A DNA stretch of 64,000 nt from Streptomyces griseoviridis. GTDB taxonomy: Bacteria > Actinomycetota > Actinomycetes > Streptomycetales > Streptomycetaceae. Below are positions 1 through 7,803 of this stretch, piece after piece (the stretch's first letter is position 1; each line of letters opens with the position of its first letter). A program made the translations under genes and the position numbers. Location: positions 7,069,501-7,133,500 of the forward strand of contig NZ_CP029078.1 of NCBI RefSeq assembly GCF_005222485.1, in the 5' to 3' direction. The notes beneath the pieces are model-generated. The model saw only the letters and a list, made by a program, of their open reading frames with translations. It made no database searches and was not told the origin of the DNA.

Positions 1-473
1 CGGTCCCCCTCGGGGACGCCCAGCAGTTCGCAGATGACGGACATCGGCAGCGGCAGCGCGTACGACTCCACCAGGTCCACCTCGCCCGCGGCGGGCAGCG
101 CGTCGAGCAGGTCGTGCGCGATCCGCTCCACCCGAGGGCGCATCGACCGCACCCGGCGCAGCGTGAACTCCCGCGCGATGAACTTCCGCAGCCGGGTGTG
201 GTCCGGCGGGTCCACCTGCATCAGGGTCTTGCCCACCACATTGCGGCCGAGGTTCTCCCAGGCCTTGAGATGGCGGATGTCGTTGCTCAGCCGGGGATCG
301 GCGAAGGCGGCCCGCGCCGCCTCGTAGTCGGTGATCAGCCAGCAGTCACGCCCGTCAAGGACGCGGGCCCGGTGCACCGGACCCCGCGCGCGCAGCTCGG
401 CGAAGAGCGGATAGGGGTCGGCGGTGTAACTCGGGTCCGCTCCGGTGAGATCGGCTACCAGGCCCTCGGTCAT
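1..473 (-). CDS. Cytochrome P450, N-terminal part (cut by window edge)
   Basis: The 3' end runs off the left edge, so only about 157 N-terminal residues are visible. The protein starts MTEGLVADLTGADPSY and contains the P450 B/C-helix block DPPDHTRLRKFIAREFT, then the SVICELLGVP segment seen in actinobacterial CYP105/107-like enzymes. The I-helix and heme Cys lie outside. ATG at 473 is preceded by GGAG five bases upstream. It probably belongs with the aromatic polyketide tailoring genes to the right, and the ferredoxin pair at 1956-3514 could serve it. Substrate unknown; P450 family assignment is firm. Confidence 0.9.
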   Translation of the reverse strand, partial: MTEGLVADLTGADPSYTADPYPLFAELRARGPVHRARVLDGRDCWLITDYEAARAAFADPRLSNDIRHLKAWENLGRNVVGKTLMQVDPPDHTRLRKFIAREFTLRRVRSMRPRVERIAHDLLDALPAAGEVDLVESYALPLPMSVICELLGVPEGD

Positions 474-590
474 GACAGCTCCAGGGGGGTCCGAACGGCG
501 ATGGGCACACAGGCGCGGCAGGCGCCCAGTCCGAGACCGTAGGCGGCGCCGCTCGACCCCCGCTCGCGCCCTGCTCACCCGCCGTCCGCC

Positions 591-820
591 CACCGGCAGG
601 CCCGCGCGCGGGCGGCCCGGGAGGGGGCGGGGCGGCGGATGCCGACGCACCGGCAGGTCCGCGCGCGGGCGGCGCGGGAGGGGGCGAGGCGGCGGATGTT
701 GACGCACCGGCAGGTCCGTGCGCGGGCGGCTCGGGAGGGGGGGCGGGGCGGCGGATGTTGACGCACCGGCAGGCCCGCGCGCGGGCGGCCCGGGAGGGGG
801 CAAGACGGCCGATGCCGACG
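591..820. repeat. Four tandem copies of a ~57-bp GC-rich unit
   Basis: Units start at 591, 648, 705 and 764 (57, 57, 59 and 57 bp), each opening with CACCGGCAGG and ending GATGCCGACG or GATGTTGACG; a partial fifth start follows at 821. Each carries a CGCGCGGGCGG block. The repeats fill most of the 384-bp gap between the divergent P450 (1-473) and the DNA glycosylase homologue (858). No convincing coding signal is present. They may be a regulatory or transcript-structure element, or neutral repeat expansion. Confidence 0.8.
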
Positions 821-857
821 CACCGGCTCGCCCCGCGCCGGCGGCTCGACGGGGATA

Positions 858-1970
858 ATGAACCGCATGCCGTCGCTCTCCACGCGCACCCTCAACCGGA
901 CCCTGCTGCAACGCCAGTTGCTCCTCGACCGGGTGACCTGGCCGGTCGCCGACGTGGTCGGACGGCTGGTCGCGATGCAGGGGCAGGAACCCGACGCGCC
1001 CTACGTGGGCCTGTGGACGCGGGTGACCGGCTTCCGGCACGACGCGCTGTCGACGTCGCTGCGCGAGCGCCGGATCGTGCGCGGCGCCCATCTGCGCACC
1101 ACCCAGCACCTCGCGCTCGCCGACGACTTCCGCTGGCTGCGCCCGCTGCTCCAACCCCGCCTCGACCGCGCCCCGATGGCCGGCCTGCGGCGCGAGATCG
1201 ACGGCGTCGACCTCGCCGAACTCGCGGCCGTGGCCCGCCGGACGCTGGCCGGAAAGACCCTGACCAGGCGGGAGTTGGGCGTGCTGCTCGCGGAGCACTT
1301 CCCCGACCGGCGGCCGGGCCCCCTCGCCGTCTCGGCGCACTTCCTGGTGGCGATGGTGCACCCGCCGCCCAGCGGACTGTGGGGGCGGCGCGGTCCCGTG
1401 CCGTGCGCGCTCGCGGAGGACTGGATCGGGCGCGACCTCGAACAGGCGCCGTCGGTGGCCACGTTGGTGACGCGGTACCTGGCCGCGTTCGGGCCCGCCG
1501 ACGTGAAGGACGTCCAGGCGTGGTCGGGGCTGACCCGGCTGCGGGAGGTCGTCGAGGAGCTGCGGCCCCGGCTGCGGGTCCACCGCGACGAGCACGGCAG
1601 GGAGCTGTTCGACCTGCCGGAGGCCGAGCCCGCAGACCCCGAACTCCCGGCGCCGGTACGGTTCCTGCCCGCCTTCGACAACCTGCTCCTCGGCCACGCC
1701 GACCGCGGCCGGGTGATCGCCGACGCGCACCGCAAGCTGGTCTGCCCCGGACAGGCGACGGTACGGCCGACGTTCCTCGTCGACGGCTTCGTCAGCGGTG
1801 TCTGGGCGCACCGGGAAGGCCAGTTGCTGGTCTCCCCGTTCCGTGAACTGCCCGGCGGTGACCTCGACGAGGTGACCCGGGAGGCGGGGCGGCTGGCCGC
1901 GTTCCTGGCCGAGGACGGCACCCCGCCGACCGTCAGGTTCGACAACGCCCTCGTCTCAGGCGGACGGTGA
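858..1970 (+). CDS. AlkZ-like (HTH_42) DNA glycosylase, probable self-resistance
   Basis: This 370-residue protein belongs to the winged-helix HTH_42 (DUF1006) superfamily, which includes AlkZ, a DNA glycosylase that excises bulky alkylpurine adducts in genotoxin producers. Near the N-terminus it has VGRLVAMQGQEP, where Q41-G42-Q43 aligns by position with the catalytic Gln-x-Gln of AlkZ, followed by the typical PYVGLWTRV. The middle Gly differs from the usual aliphatic residue. Later segments (RYLAAFGPADVKDVQAWSGL, RFLPAFDNLLLGH, FLVDGFVSGVW) are typical of the family. ATG at 858 follows GGGG closely; ATG at 867 is an alternative. The 3' end overlaps the converging ferredoxin reductase by 15 bp. 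Related proteins also occur outside biosynthetic clusters, so the resistance role is inferred from context. Confidence 0.8.
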   Translation: MNRMPSLSTRTLNRTLLQRQLLLDRVTWPVADVVGRLVAMQGQEPDAPYVGLWTRVTGFRHDALSTSLRERRIVRGAHLRTTQHLALADDFRWLRPLLQPRLDRAPMAGLRREIDGVDLAELAAVARRTLAGKTLTRRELGVLLAEHFPDRRPGPLAVSAHFLVAMVHPPPSGLWGRRGPVPCALAEDWIGRDLEQAPSVATLVTRYLAAFGPADVKDVQAWSGLTRLREVVEELRPRLRVHRDEHGRELFDLPEAEPADPELPAPVRFLPAFDNLLLGHADRGRVIADAHRKLVCPGQATVRPTFLVDGFVSGVWAHREGQLLVSPFRELPGGDLDEVTREAGRLAAFLAEDGTPPTVRFDNALVSGGR

Positions 1971-3194
1971 CAGGTGCCGCCGCAGGTCGAAGCCGGGGCG
2001 GGCGACGTCGTCGGGGGCCGGGCCCGCTCCGCCCGCGGCCAGCAGCCTGCGGGTGATCAGGTGGTCGGCCGACCGGTTCACCGACTCGGCGCCCACCAGG
2101 CGCCCGGCGCGGAAGCAGAACACGGTGAACCGCCCCTCGGCCGGTGAACCGGCGACGACCTCGCGGTCGTGCTGCCCGGTGAGGCCGGCCATCTGCACCC
2201 GCACCCCGCACTGCTCGGTCCAGAACCAGGGCACGGCGGTGTAGGGCCGGCGCGTCCCGGTGAGCGCGGCGGCCACACAGGCGGCCTGCTCGGTGGCGTT
2301 CTGCACCGATTCGAGCCGCACCGGCCGTGCCGCGTGCGGGGTGGGGAAGCGCGCGCAGTCCCCGATGGCGTAGACGTTGCGGTCCCCGGTGCGCAGCCAC
2401 CGGTCCACCACGACGCCGTTGCCCGTGGTCAGGCCCGCCTGCGCCGCGAGCCCGGTGTTCGGCAGCACCCCGATGCCGACCACCACCACGTCGGCGGCCA
2501 GACGGGTGCCGTCGTTCAGCTCGGCGACCCGGACCCGGCCCCGCTCACCGCGCAGCGCCACCAGCTCCCGGTCCAGCAGGACGCGGGTGCCCTCGGCCCG
2601 GTGCAGCTCCGCCAGATGGGCGGAGAGCGTCCCGGTCACCGCACGGCCCATCAGCCGCGGGCCCGCCTCCACCACGGTCACCCGCAGCCCCAGACCCCGC
2701 GCGGCGGAGGCCACCTCCAGGCCGATGAAGCCCCCGCCCACCACCAGGACGTCCCCGCCGGCACCGAGCGCCCGCCGCAGCTCCCGCGCGTCCCGCAGGC
2801 TCCGCAGCGCGAACACGCCGTCGAGGTCCGCGCCCGGCACGCTCAGCCGCCGCGGACGCGCCCCGGTGGCCAGGACGAGCGTGCCGTAGGCGATCCGCCC
2901 GCCCGACGCGAGCCGCACCCGGTCGCTGTCGCGGTCGATCTCGACGACCGGGTCCCCGAGGACCGCGGTGACGTCCTGCCGGGCGAAGAAGCCCTCCGGC
3001 CGCAGCCACAGCTCCTCGGTCCCGACCCGCCCGGTCAAGTACCCCTTCGACAGCGGCGGTCGGGCGTACGGCGGCTCGCTCTCCGCGCCGACGAGGATCA
3101 CCGGCCGGGAGTGGCCCGCCGCCCGCAGGGCCGCCGCCGTCTCCAGCGCGGCGTGGCCGGCGCCCACCACGACGACCGGTCCCGTGTCCCTCAT
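1956..3194 (-). CDS. FAD-dependent NAD(P)H:ferredoxin reductase
   Basis: A 412-residue flavoprotein of the putidaredoxin-reductase/rhodocoxin-reductase type that moves electrons from NAD(P)H to a [2Fe-2S] ferredoxin for class I bacterial P450s. Visible are the FAD dinucleotide fold VVVVGAGHAA (7-16), the ATG motif near 108-110, the NAD(P) fold VLVVGGGFIGLEV (148-160), and YAIGDCARF, which binds the flavin ribityl. Its ATG overlaps the ferredoxin stop by four bases (ATGA, 3191-3194), so the two are translationally coupled. With several P450s close by, this is probably the cluster's dedicated redox chain. Confidence 0.95.
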   Translation of the reverse strand: MRDTGPVVVVGAGHAALETAAALRAAGHSRPVILVGAESEPPYARPPLSKGYLTGRVGTEELWLRPEGFFARQDVTAVLGDPVVEIDRDSDRVRLASGGRIAYGTLVLATGARPRRLSVPGADLDGVFALRSLRDARELRRALGAGGDVLVVGGGFIGLEVASAARGLGLRVTVVEAGPRLMGRAVTGTLSAHLAELHRAEGTRVLLDRELVALRGERGRVRVAELNDGTRLAADVVVVGIGVLPNTGLAAQAGLTTGNGVVVDRWLRTGDRNVYAIGDCARFPTPHAARPVRLESVQNATEQAACVAAALTGTRRPYTAVPWFWTEQCGVRVQMAGLTGQHDREVVAGSPAEGRFTVFCFRAGRLVGAESVNRSADHLITRRLLAAGGAGPAPDDVARPGFDLRRHLSPSA

Positions 3195-3514
3195 GTCTGG
3201 GTCGGCGGGAGGTGCACGACCAGCCCGTCGATGGCCTCCGAGACGGGCAGCTGGCAGCTGAGCCGGCTGGTGGGCCGGCGCTCGGACGCCGTCCCGTACA
3301 GCACGTCGTCCTCGGCCTCGTGCATCTCGGGCAGCGGCAGCGTGTTGCCCTCGTCGACGTAGACGTGGCAGGTGCCGCACTGGGCCGACCCGCCGCACTG
3401 GGCCACGATGCCCTCGACGCCGTTGAGTTTCGCGCCGCGCATCACCGTGTTGGGGGCCGTCACCTCGACGACCGTCTCGGTGCCGTCGGGATGCTTGTAC
3501 GTGATCTTGGCCAT
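3191..3514 (-). CDS. [2Fe-2S] ferredoxin (putidaredoxin type)
   Basis: A 107-residue ferredoxin with cluster ligands C40-x5-C46-x2-C49-x37-C87, the adrenodoxin/putidaredoxin spacing. It carries electrons from the coupled reductase to P450s in the cytoplasm. ATG at 3514 has a strong AGGAGG seven bases upstream, and the stop overlaps the reductase start. Streptomyces P450s more often use 3Fe-4S ferredoxins, so a plant/vertebrate-type [2Fe-2S] protein with its own reductase is notable. It is the first gene of a two-gene minus-strand operon whose promoter lies in 3515-3730. Confidence 0.95.
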   Translation of the reverse strand: MAKITYKHPDGTETVVEVTAPNTVMRGAKLNGVEGIVAQCGGSAQCGTCHVYVDEGNTLPLPEMHEAEDDVLYGTASERRPTSRLSCQLPVSEAIDGLVVHLPPTQT

Positions 3515-3730
3515 GGTGCCCTCCTCGTGGCAGCCCGGGTGACCGGTTGCGCGGGTCACTGTGACGGCCGCCGCTGGGAGCGGGGTGGAGCAGCCCTCGA
3601 AGCGCCCGGTCGCCCCGGTCGCCCCGGTCGCGCCCGGCGGGACCCGGCCCGCCGCCCCGCCGCTGTTCCAGGGTGGTTCGAGCCGCACCGGCGACCCTGG
3701 GCAGATCCTGATCCGAACGGGAGGTATGAG
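3515..3730. promoter_or_regulatory. Divergent promoter region, ferredoxin operon and alpha/beta hydrolase
   Basis: A non-coding gap between the minus-strand ferredoxin and the plus-strand hydrolase, so it should hold both promoters. It contains three tandem GGTCGCCCC-like units (about 3608-3634) and an inverted repeat CCAGGGT (3668-3674) / ACCCTGG (3694-3700). A single TCGAGCC at 3678 resembles a SARP heptamer, but no partner sits 11 bp away. No clear -10/-35 pair can be assigned. Confidence 0.4.
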
Positions 3731-5215
3731 GTGGCAACCAACTGGCCCGGCACCGGTACGGCGCGGGTTCCCCGTGAGTTCCCCACCCCGCGCCCGCGCT
3801 GGTCGGCTCAGCCGTTCGACGACCGCCCGGCCGTCCCCGGCACCGAGTACACGACCCTCGACGTGCCGCGCGACCACACGGACCCGGCGGGCGACCGCGT
3901 CACGCTCGCCGTCAGCAGGCTGCGCGCCGCCGACCCCGCGCGCCGCCGGGGCGTCCTGCTCGCCGTCAACGGCGGGCCGGGCGGCGACGGCGGCCTCGGC
4001 ACGTCCCTGCCGGCGCGGTTCGCGCGGACCGCGCTCCACCAGGTCTACGACCTGATCGGCTTCGACCCGCGCGGCACCGGCGCCTCGACACCGCTGTACG
4101 CCGAGGTCCACACCCCCACCGCGCCGTTCGACTCCCGGCCGCCCGACGCGGTGTTCCCGCAGCTCGCGGAGGACATGCGGCAGCGGGAACTGGCCTGCGA
4201 GCGGGGCGGGGGAGCGCTGCGCCGGCACATCAGCACCCGCAACACCGCCCGGGACATGGACCTGATCCGCCGGGCCCTCGGCGAGAGCCGGATCACCTTC
4301 GTCGGCTACGCCTACGGCGCCTACGTCGGAGCCGTCTACGGCAGCATGTTCCCGGCCCACCTGGACCGCAGCGTGCTCGACTCCTGCGTCGGACCCCGGT
4401 GGAGCTGGCGCGAGCAGTTCCTGTGGCAGGGCGACGCCGTCCACCGCAACGTCAATCAGTGGGCCCGCTGGACCGGGCAGCGGCACACCGTCTTCGGCCT
4501 CGGCCGCGGCCGGGGCCAGGTCCTCACGGCCGTCGAGCGGGCCGCCGCCCTGCTGGAGGACCAGCCGGGCGGCGTCCGGCTGCGCACCCTCCTCGACGGC
4601 GCGGTCGGCACCCGCTCGGCCGACCGCGCCCGCTGGGCCGAACTCGCCCGGGTCGTCGGCGCGTTGCTGGCCGTCGCGGCGCCCGGCGGCGCGGGACCGC
4701 GGGCCTGCGAGGAACTGCTCGCCGAGCAGAGCACCTGGCGGCCCGCGGACAGCGAGGGCACCCGCCGCATCGGCGTCCTCGAGGCGGTGACCCTGGAGCA
4801 CGAGTGGCCCGCCGACCTGGAGGTCTACTACACCGACATGCGGGACTTCCGCAAGCGGTTCCCCTACGGCTACGGGGTGCTGCGGGCGCAGCCGTGGGTC
4901 GGGGCGTTCCGCACCTTCGAGCCGGCCGAGCCGCCGACCGTGCTGCGCCGCGACGGCTATCCGCGGGGCCTGGTCGTGCAGGCCGACGGCGACCCGATGG
5001 ACCACTACGCGGGCGGCGTCGCCATGGCGGAGCTGCTGGGCCACCGGCTGCTGACCGTCACGGACTCGGGGGAGCACGAGATCTACGTGCTCGGCGCCAA
5101 CCCGCGCGTCGACGAGGTCGTGCACCGGTACCTGGTGGACGGGGTGCTGCCCGCCGAGGACACCACCTGCCGGGGTGCGGCGGCCCGCCCCGACATTCCC
5201 GCCGACGCCCTCTGA
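3731..5215 (+). CDS. TAP-like alpha/beta hydrolase lacking the nucleophile Ser
   Basis: A 494-residue alpha/beta hydrolase related to tripeptidyl-aminopeptidase/proline-iminopeptidase proteins (SlpD/E, TAP C-terminal domain). The oxyanion loop NGGPGGDG, the region LIGFDPRGTGAS, the acid segment QADGDPMDHY and the His segment HEIYVLG are all present. The nucleophile elbow reads GYAYG (A194) where the family has G-x-S-x-G, so the catalytic Ser is replaced by Ala. GTG at 3731 was chosen because GGGAGG lies six bases upstream; there is no evident signal peptide, unlike secreted TAPs. It may be a pseudoenzyme, a chaperone or a cyclase-like catalyst working without a nucleophile. It ends at a terminator facing the P450 gene. 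Confidence 0.85.
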   Translation: MATNWPGTGTARVPREFPTPRPRWSAQPFDDRPAVPGTEYTTLDVPRDHTDPAGDRVTLAVSRLRAADPARRRGVLLAVNGGPGGDGGLGTSLPARFARTALHQVYDLIGFDPRGTGASTPLYAEVHTPTAPFDSRPPDAVFPQLAEDMRQRELACERGGGALRRHISTRNTARDMDLIRRALGESRITFVGYAYGAYVGAVYGSMFPAHLDRSVLDSCVGPRWSWREQFLWQGDAVHRNVNQWARWTGQRHTVFGLGRGRGQVLTAVERAAALLEDQPGGVRLRTLLDGAVGTRSADRARWAELARVVGALLAVAAPGGAGPRACEELLAEQSTWRPADSEGTRRIGVLEAVTLEHEWPADLEVYYTDMRDFRKRFPYGYGVLRAQPWVGAFRTFEPAEPPTVLRRDGYPRGLVVQADGDPMDHYAGGVAMAELLGHRLLTVTDSGEHEIYVLGANPRVDEVVHRYLVDGVLPAEDTTCRGAAARPDIPADAL

Positions 5216-5221
5216 AGCGCG

Positions 5222-5264
5222 CGGACGGCTCCGTCCCGAGGCGGCCTCGGGGCGGAGCCGTCCG
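5222..5264. terminator. Bidirectional hairpin terminator
   Basis: Perfect inverted repeat CGGACGGCTCCG (5222-5233) / CGGAGCCGTCCG (5253-5264), with further pairing CCGAGGC/GCCTCGG inside. It sits between the converging hydrolase (stop 5215) and P450 (stop 5280). Confidence 0.85.
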
Positions 5265-5279
5265 TACGATCGGACGCGT

Positions 5280-6506
5280 TCACCAGGTGACCGGCAGCTC
5301 CCACAGGCTGTAGATGACCGCGCCCTCCTTGCGCGGGATGCTGGCGAAGGGCTTGGCGAGCCGCAGCGTCGGGATGCGCTGGAACAGCTTGCTCCACACG
5401 ATCTCCAGCTCCAGACGGGCCAGGTCGGCGCCGATGCAGTGGTGCACCCCGTGGCCGAAGCCGAGGTGCTTGCGGCTGCCCCGGGTGATGTCGAGCCGGT
5501 CGGGGTCGGGGAAGACCTCGGGGTCCCGGTTGGCGGCGAGCCCCAGGCAGAGGATGCCGTCGCCCTTCCGGATCAGGGTGCCGCCGACCTCGATGTCGGC
5601 GAGGGCCACCCGGGGCACGGCGGTGTCGCCGATGGTGGCGAACCTGATGAGTTCCTCGACGGCGGGCTTCACCAGCGTGGGATCGGAGCGCAGCAGCTCC
5701 AGCTGGTCGGGGTGTTCCAGGAGGCAGGCGGTGCCCAGCGAGATCTGGCTCGCGGTGGTCTCGTGCCCGCCGTTCATCAGCAGCCTGACCATGTTGAACA
5801 GGTCCCGGTCCGTGTACTCCTCGCCCGACGCCTCGTAGTCCGCCATGGCCCGGCTGAGCAGGTCCTCACCCGGCTCCCGGCGCTTGGCCAGGATCAGGTC
5901 GCTGATGTACGCGTTGACCTCCAGGATCGCCGCCTGCCGTTCCTCGGTGCTGCTGTGCCCGCCGAGCAGGGCCGTGCCGTGCTTGATGAAGAAGTCGTGC
6001 CGGTCCTGCGGGATGCCGAGGAGTTCACAGATCACGGTCATCGGGACGGCGAGCGAGAAGACCCGGTGCATGTCCACCGGCGGTGTCAGCGCCAGCATGG
6101 CGTCGAGGTGGGTGTCGACGATCTCCTCGACGCGCGGCCGCAGCCGCTGCACCTGGCGGTGGGTGAAGGTGAGCGCGGCCTTGCGGCGGGTGCGGACGTG
6201 CGCGTCGCCGTCGTAGCCGATGAAGGACGTCTCGGTGCGGTACTCGGGCGGGGCGACGAAGTAGAACGGGAAGTTCGCGTGCTTGCGGGAGGCGCTCACC
6301 CGCGGGTCGGTGAGGAGCTGCCTGATCGTCTCGTATCCGGTGACCGCCCAGATCCGCAGCCCCGAGCCGCGCAGCTCGACCTGGGAGACGTCCCGTTCGG
6401 TCATCGCGGCGTACTCGGGTGGCGCGCTGAAGGGGCACTTGCGCTGGTAGGGGAAGGTCTTGTCGTCCGGCGCGGGGCCGGCCTCGGTCTCGGTCGAAGT
6501 CGTCAC
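5280..6506 (-). CDS. Cytochrome P450
   Basis: A complete 408-residue soluble bacterial P450. It shows the C-helix region DGDAHVRTRRKAALTFTHRQ, the I-helix oxygen-binding motif NGGHETTAS, the K-helix EELIR (ExxR) and the heme loop FGHGVHHCIGADLAR with axial Cys357. GTG at 6506 is preceded by GGAGGG at good spacing. It lies 27 bases downstream of the epoxide hydrolase in the same operon, so the pair could form and open an epoxide or work on the same intermediate. That link is inference; no substrate can be read from the sequence. Confidence 0.95.
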   Translation of the reverse strand: MTTSTETEAGPAPDDKTFPYQRKCPFSAPPEYAAMTERDVSQVELRGSGLRIWAVTGYETIRQLLTDPRVSASRKHANFPFYFVAPPEYRTETSFIGYDGDAHVRTRRKAALTFTHRQVQRLRPRVEEIVDTHLDAMLALTPPVDMHRVFSLAVPMTVICELLGIPQDRHDFFIKHGTALLGGHSSTEERQAAILEVNAYISDLILAKRREPGEDLLSRAMADYEASGEEYTDRDLFNMVRLLMNGGHETTASQISLGTACLLEHPDQLELLRSDPTLVKPAVEELIRFATIGDTAVPRVALADIEVGGTLIRKGDGILCLGLAANRDPEVFPDPDRLDITRGSRKHLGFGHGVHHCIGADLARLELEIVWSKLFQRIPTLRLAKPFASIPRKEGAVIYSLWELPVTW

Positions 6507-6533
6507 GGGTGTTTCCCTCCTGATGGCATGGCG

Positions 6534-7655
6534 TCAACGCAGGGTGCGGAAGAAGGCGCGCAGCTCCTCGACGAGCGCGTCGCCCTGTTCGAGGGCCGGG
6601 AAGTGGCCGCCGGCCGGGTGGTCCGTCCAGCGGCGCAGATCGGTGAACCTGGCCGCGATCCACGGGCGCGGCATCCGGCCGTCCTTCGGGAAGTTGGAGA
6701 CCGCGGTCGGTACCCGGACCGGGGCGAGGGCCAGCCGGTTCTGGCTCTCCCAGTAGATGCGGGCGGAGGACGCCGCCGTCGCGCGGAACCAGCCCACCGA
6801 GACGGCGTCGAGGAGCCGGTCGCGGGGGATGGCCTTGTCCAGGTCGCCGTCGTGGTCGCTCCACGCCCAGTACTTCTCGGCCATCCACGCCAACTGCCCG
6901 GCGGGCGAGTCGGTCAGGGCGTACCCGAGGGTCTGCGGGCGGGTGCTCTGGAGCACCGAGTAGCCGCCCTCCTGCTGCTGGAACCGCTTCATCGCGGCCA
7001 GCCCCGCCAGGTCGCGTCCGTCCAGCGCGACCTGCTCCTCGGGCGGTCGCGCGAACGGCATCGTCAGATGGATGCCGGCCAGTCCCTCGGGGTCCGTCTC
7101 GGCCAGGGCGGCGGTGACGAACGACCCCCAGTCGACGCCGTGCGCGCCGTAGCGCCGGTAGCCGAGCCGGGCCGGCAGGGTCGCCCAGGCGGCCGCGATC
7201 CGCTCCACCGGCCAGCCGTCGCCCGACGGTTTGCCGCTGAAGCCGTGTCCGGGCAGCGACGGGCAGATGACGTGGAAGGCGTCCGCCGGGTCGGGCGGGT
7301 CGGTGAGCGGCCCGATGATGTCGAGGAACTCCACGACCGAGCCGGGCCAGCCGTGGCTGACCAGCAGCGGCAGGGCGCCCGGGTGCGGTGAGCGGGCGTG
7401 CAGGAAGTGGACGGCCACCCCGTCGACGTCGGTGCGGAACTGTTCGACGGCGTTCAGCCGGGCCTCGGTCGCCCGCCAGTCGTAGTGCCGCGCCCAGTAC
7501 CCGGCGAGGTCCTTCGCGTAGGCGAGGGGCATCCCCTGCGACCAGTCGTCGACCGTCTCGGCGTCGGGCCAGCGGGTGCGGGCGAGGCGCCGCCGCAGAT
7601 CGTCGAGGCGTTCCTCGGGGACGCGCACCCGGTACGGGGTGAGGGGCGAGTTCAT
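6534..7655 (-). CDS. EHN-type epoxide hydrolase
   Basis: A 373-residue alpha/beta-hydrolase epoxide hydrolase with the N-terminal EHN domain (about 1-110). Motifs are the oxyanion HGWPGS (101-106), the nucleophile Asp175 in GVDWGS, and the base His351 in PAGGHFPALE. The family opens epoxides to vicinal diols through an Asp ester intermediate; relatives occur in enediyne, kinamycin and other epoxide-bearing antibiotic clusters. ATG at 7655 has AAGGAG six bases upstream. It heads an operon with the P450 at 5280-6506, and the upstream region carries paired TCGA repeats. It may form a diol, close a ring, or detoxify the product. Confidence 0.95.
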   Translation of the reverse strand: MNSPLTPYRVRVPEERLDDLRRRLARTRWPDAETVDDWSQGMPLAYAKDLAGYWARHYDWRATEARLNAVEQFRTDVDGVAVHFLHARSPHPGALPLLVSHGWPGSVVEFLDIIGPLTDPPDPADAFHVICPSLPGHGFSGKPSGDGWPVERIAAAWATLPARLGYRRYGAHGVDWGSFVTAALAETDPEGLAGIHLTMPFARPPEEQVALDGRDLAGLAAMKRFQQQEGGYSVLQSTRPQTLGYALTDSPAGQLAWMAEKYWAWSDHDGDLDKAIPRDRLLDAVSVGWFRATAASSARIYWESQNRLALAPVRVPTAVSNFPKDGRMPRPWIAARFTDLRRWTDHPAGGHFPALEQGDALVEELRAFFRTLR

Positions 7656-7703
7656 ACAAGCTCCTTTCCGACCGCCCGGAACGCTCCGGACGGACCGTCC
7701 CCC

Positions 7704-7737
7704 AAGGTCGCGCGCCCCTGTCGAACGGGGCTCGAGT
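7704..7737 (-). promoter_or_regulatory. Candidate SARP operator/promoter of epoxide hydrolase operon
   Basis: Read on the minus strand, two heptamers TCGAGCC and TCGACAG begin exactly 11 bp apart (core TCGA at 7732-7735 and 7721-7724). Eight bases after the second lies GACCTT (7709-7704), a plausible weak -10. Streptomyces antibiotic regulatory proteins bind TCGA-type heptamers at 11-bp pitch, with the last one 8 bp from the -10, so the layout fits. The predicted transcript start is about 40 nt before the ATG at 7655. The same pattern recurs at 19719-19746. Confidence 0.5.
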
Positions 7738-7803
7738 CCGCGTGCAGCGGGGGCGCGGGGATGGGTGGCCAGGCCGGGGCCGGGCGGAGGGACCGCCGTC
7801 CCG

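Noticed and set aside
474..857. Tandem repeats near the left end as a CRISPR-like or origin element
   Set aside because: Units are contiguous at 57-59 bp without variable spacers, and no DnaA boxes or AT-rich region are present.
5175..7391. Very long plus-strand open frame across the P450 and epoxide hydrolase genes
   Set aside because: Antisense shadow of two well-supported genes in GC-rich DNA; composition and lack of family features rule it out. The same applies to long frames at 13417-14952, 17924-20600 and 39028-41079.
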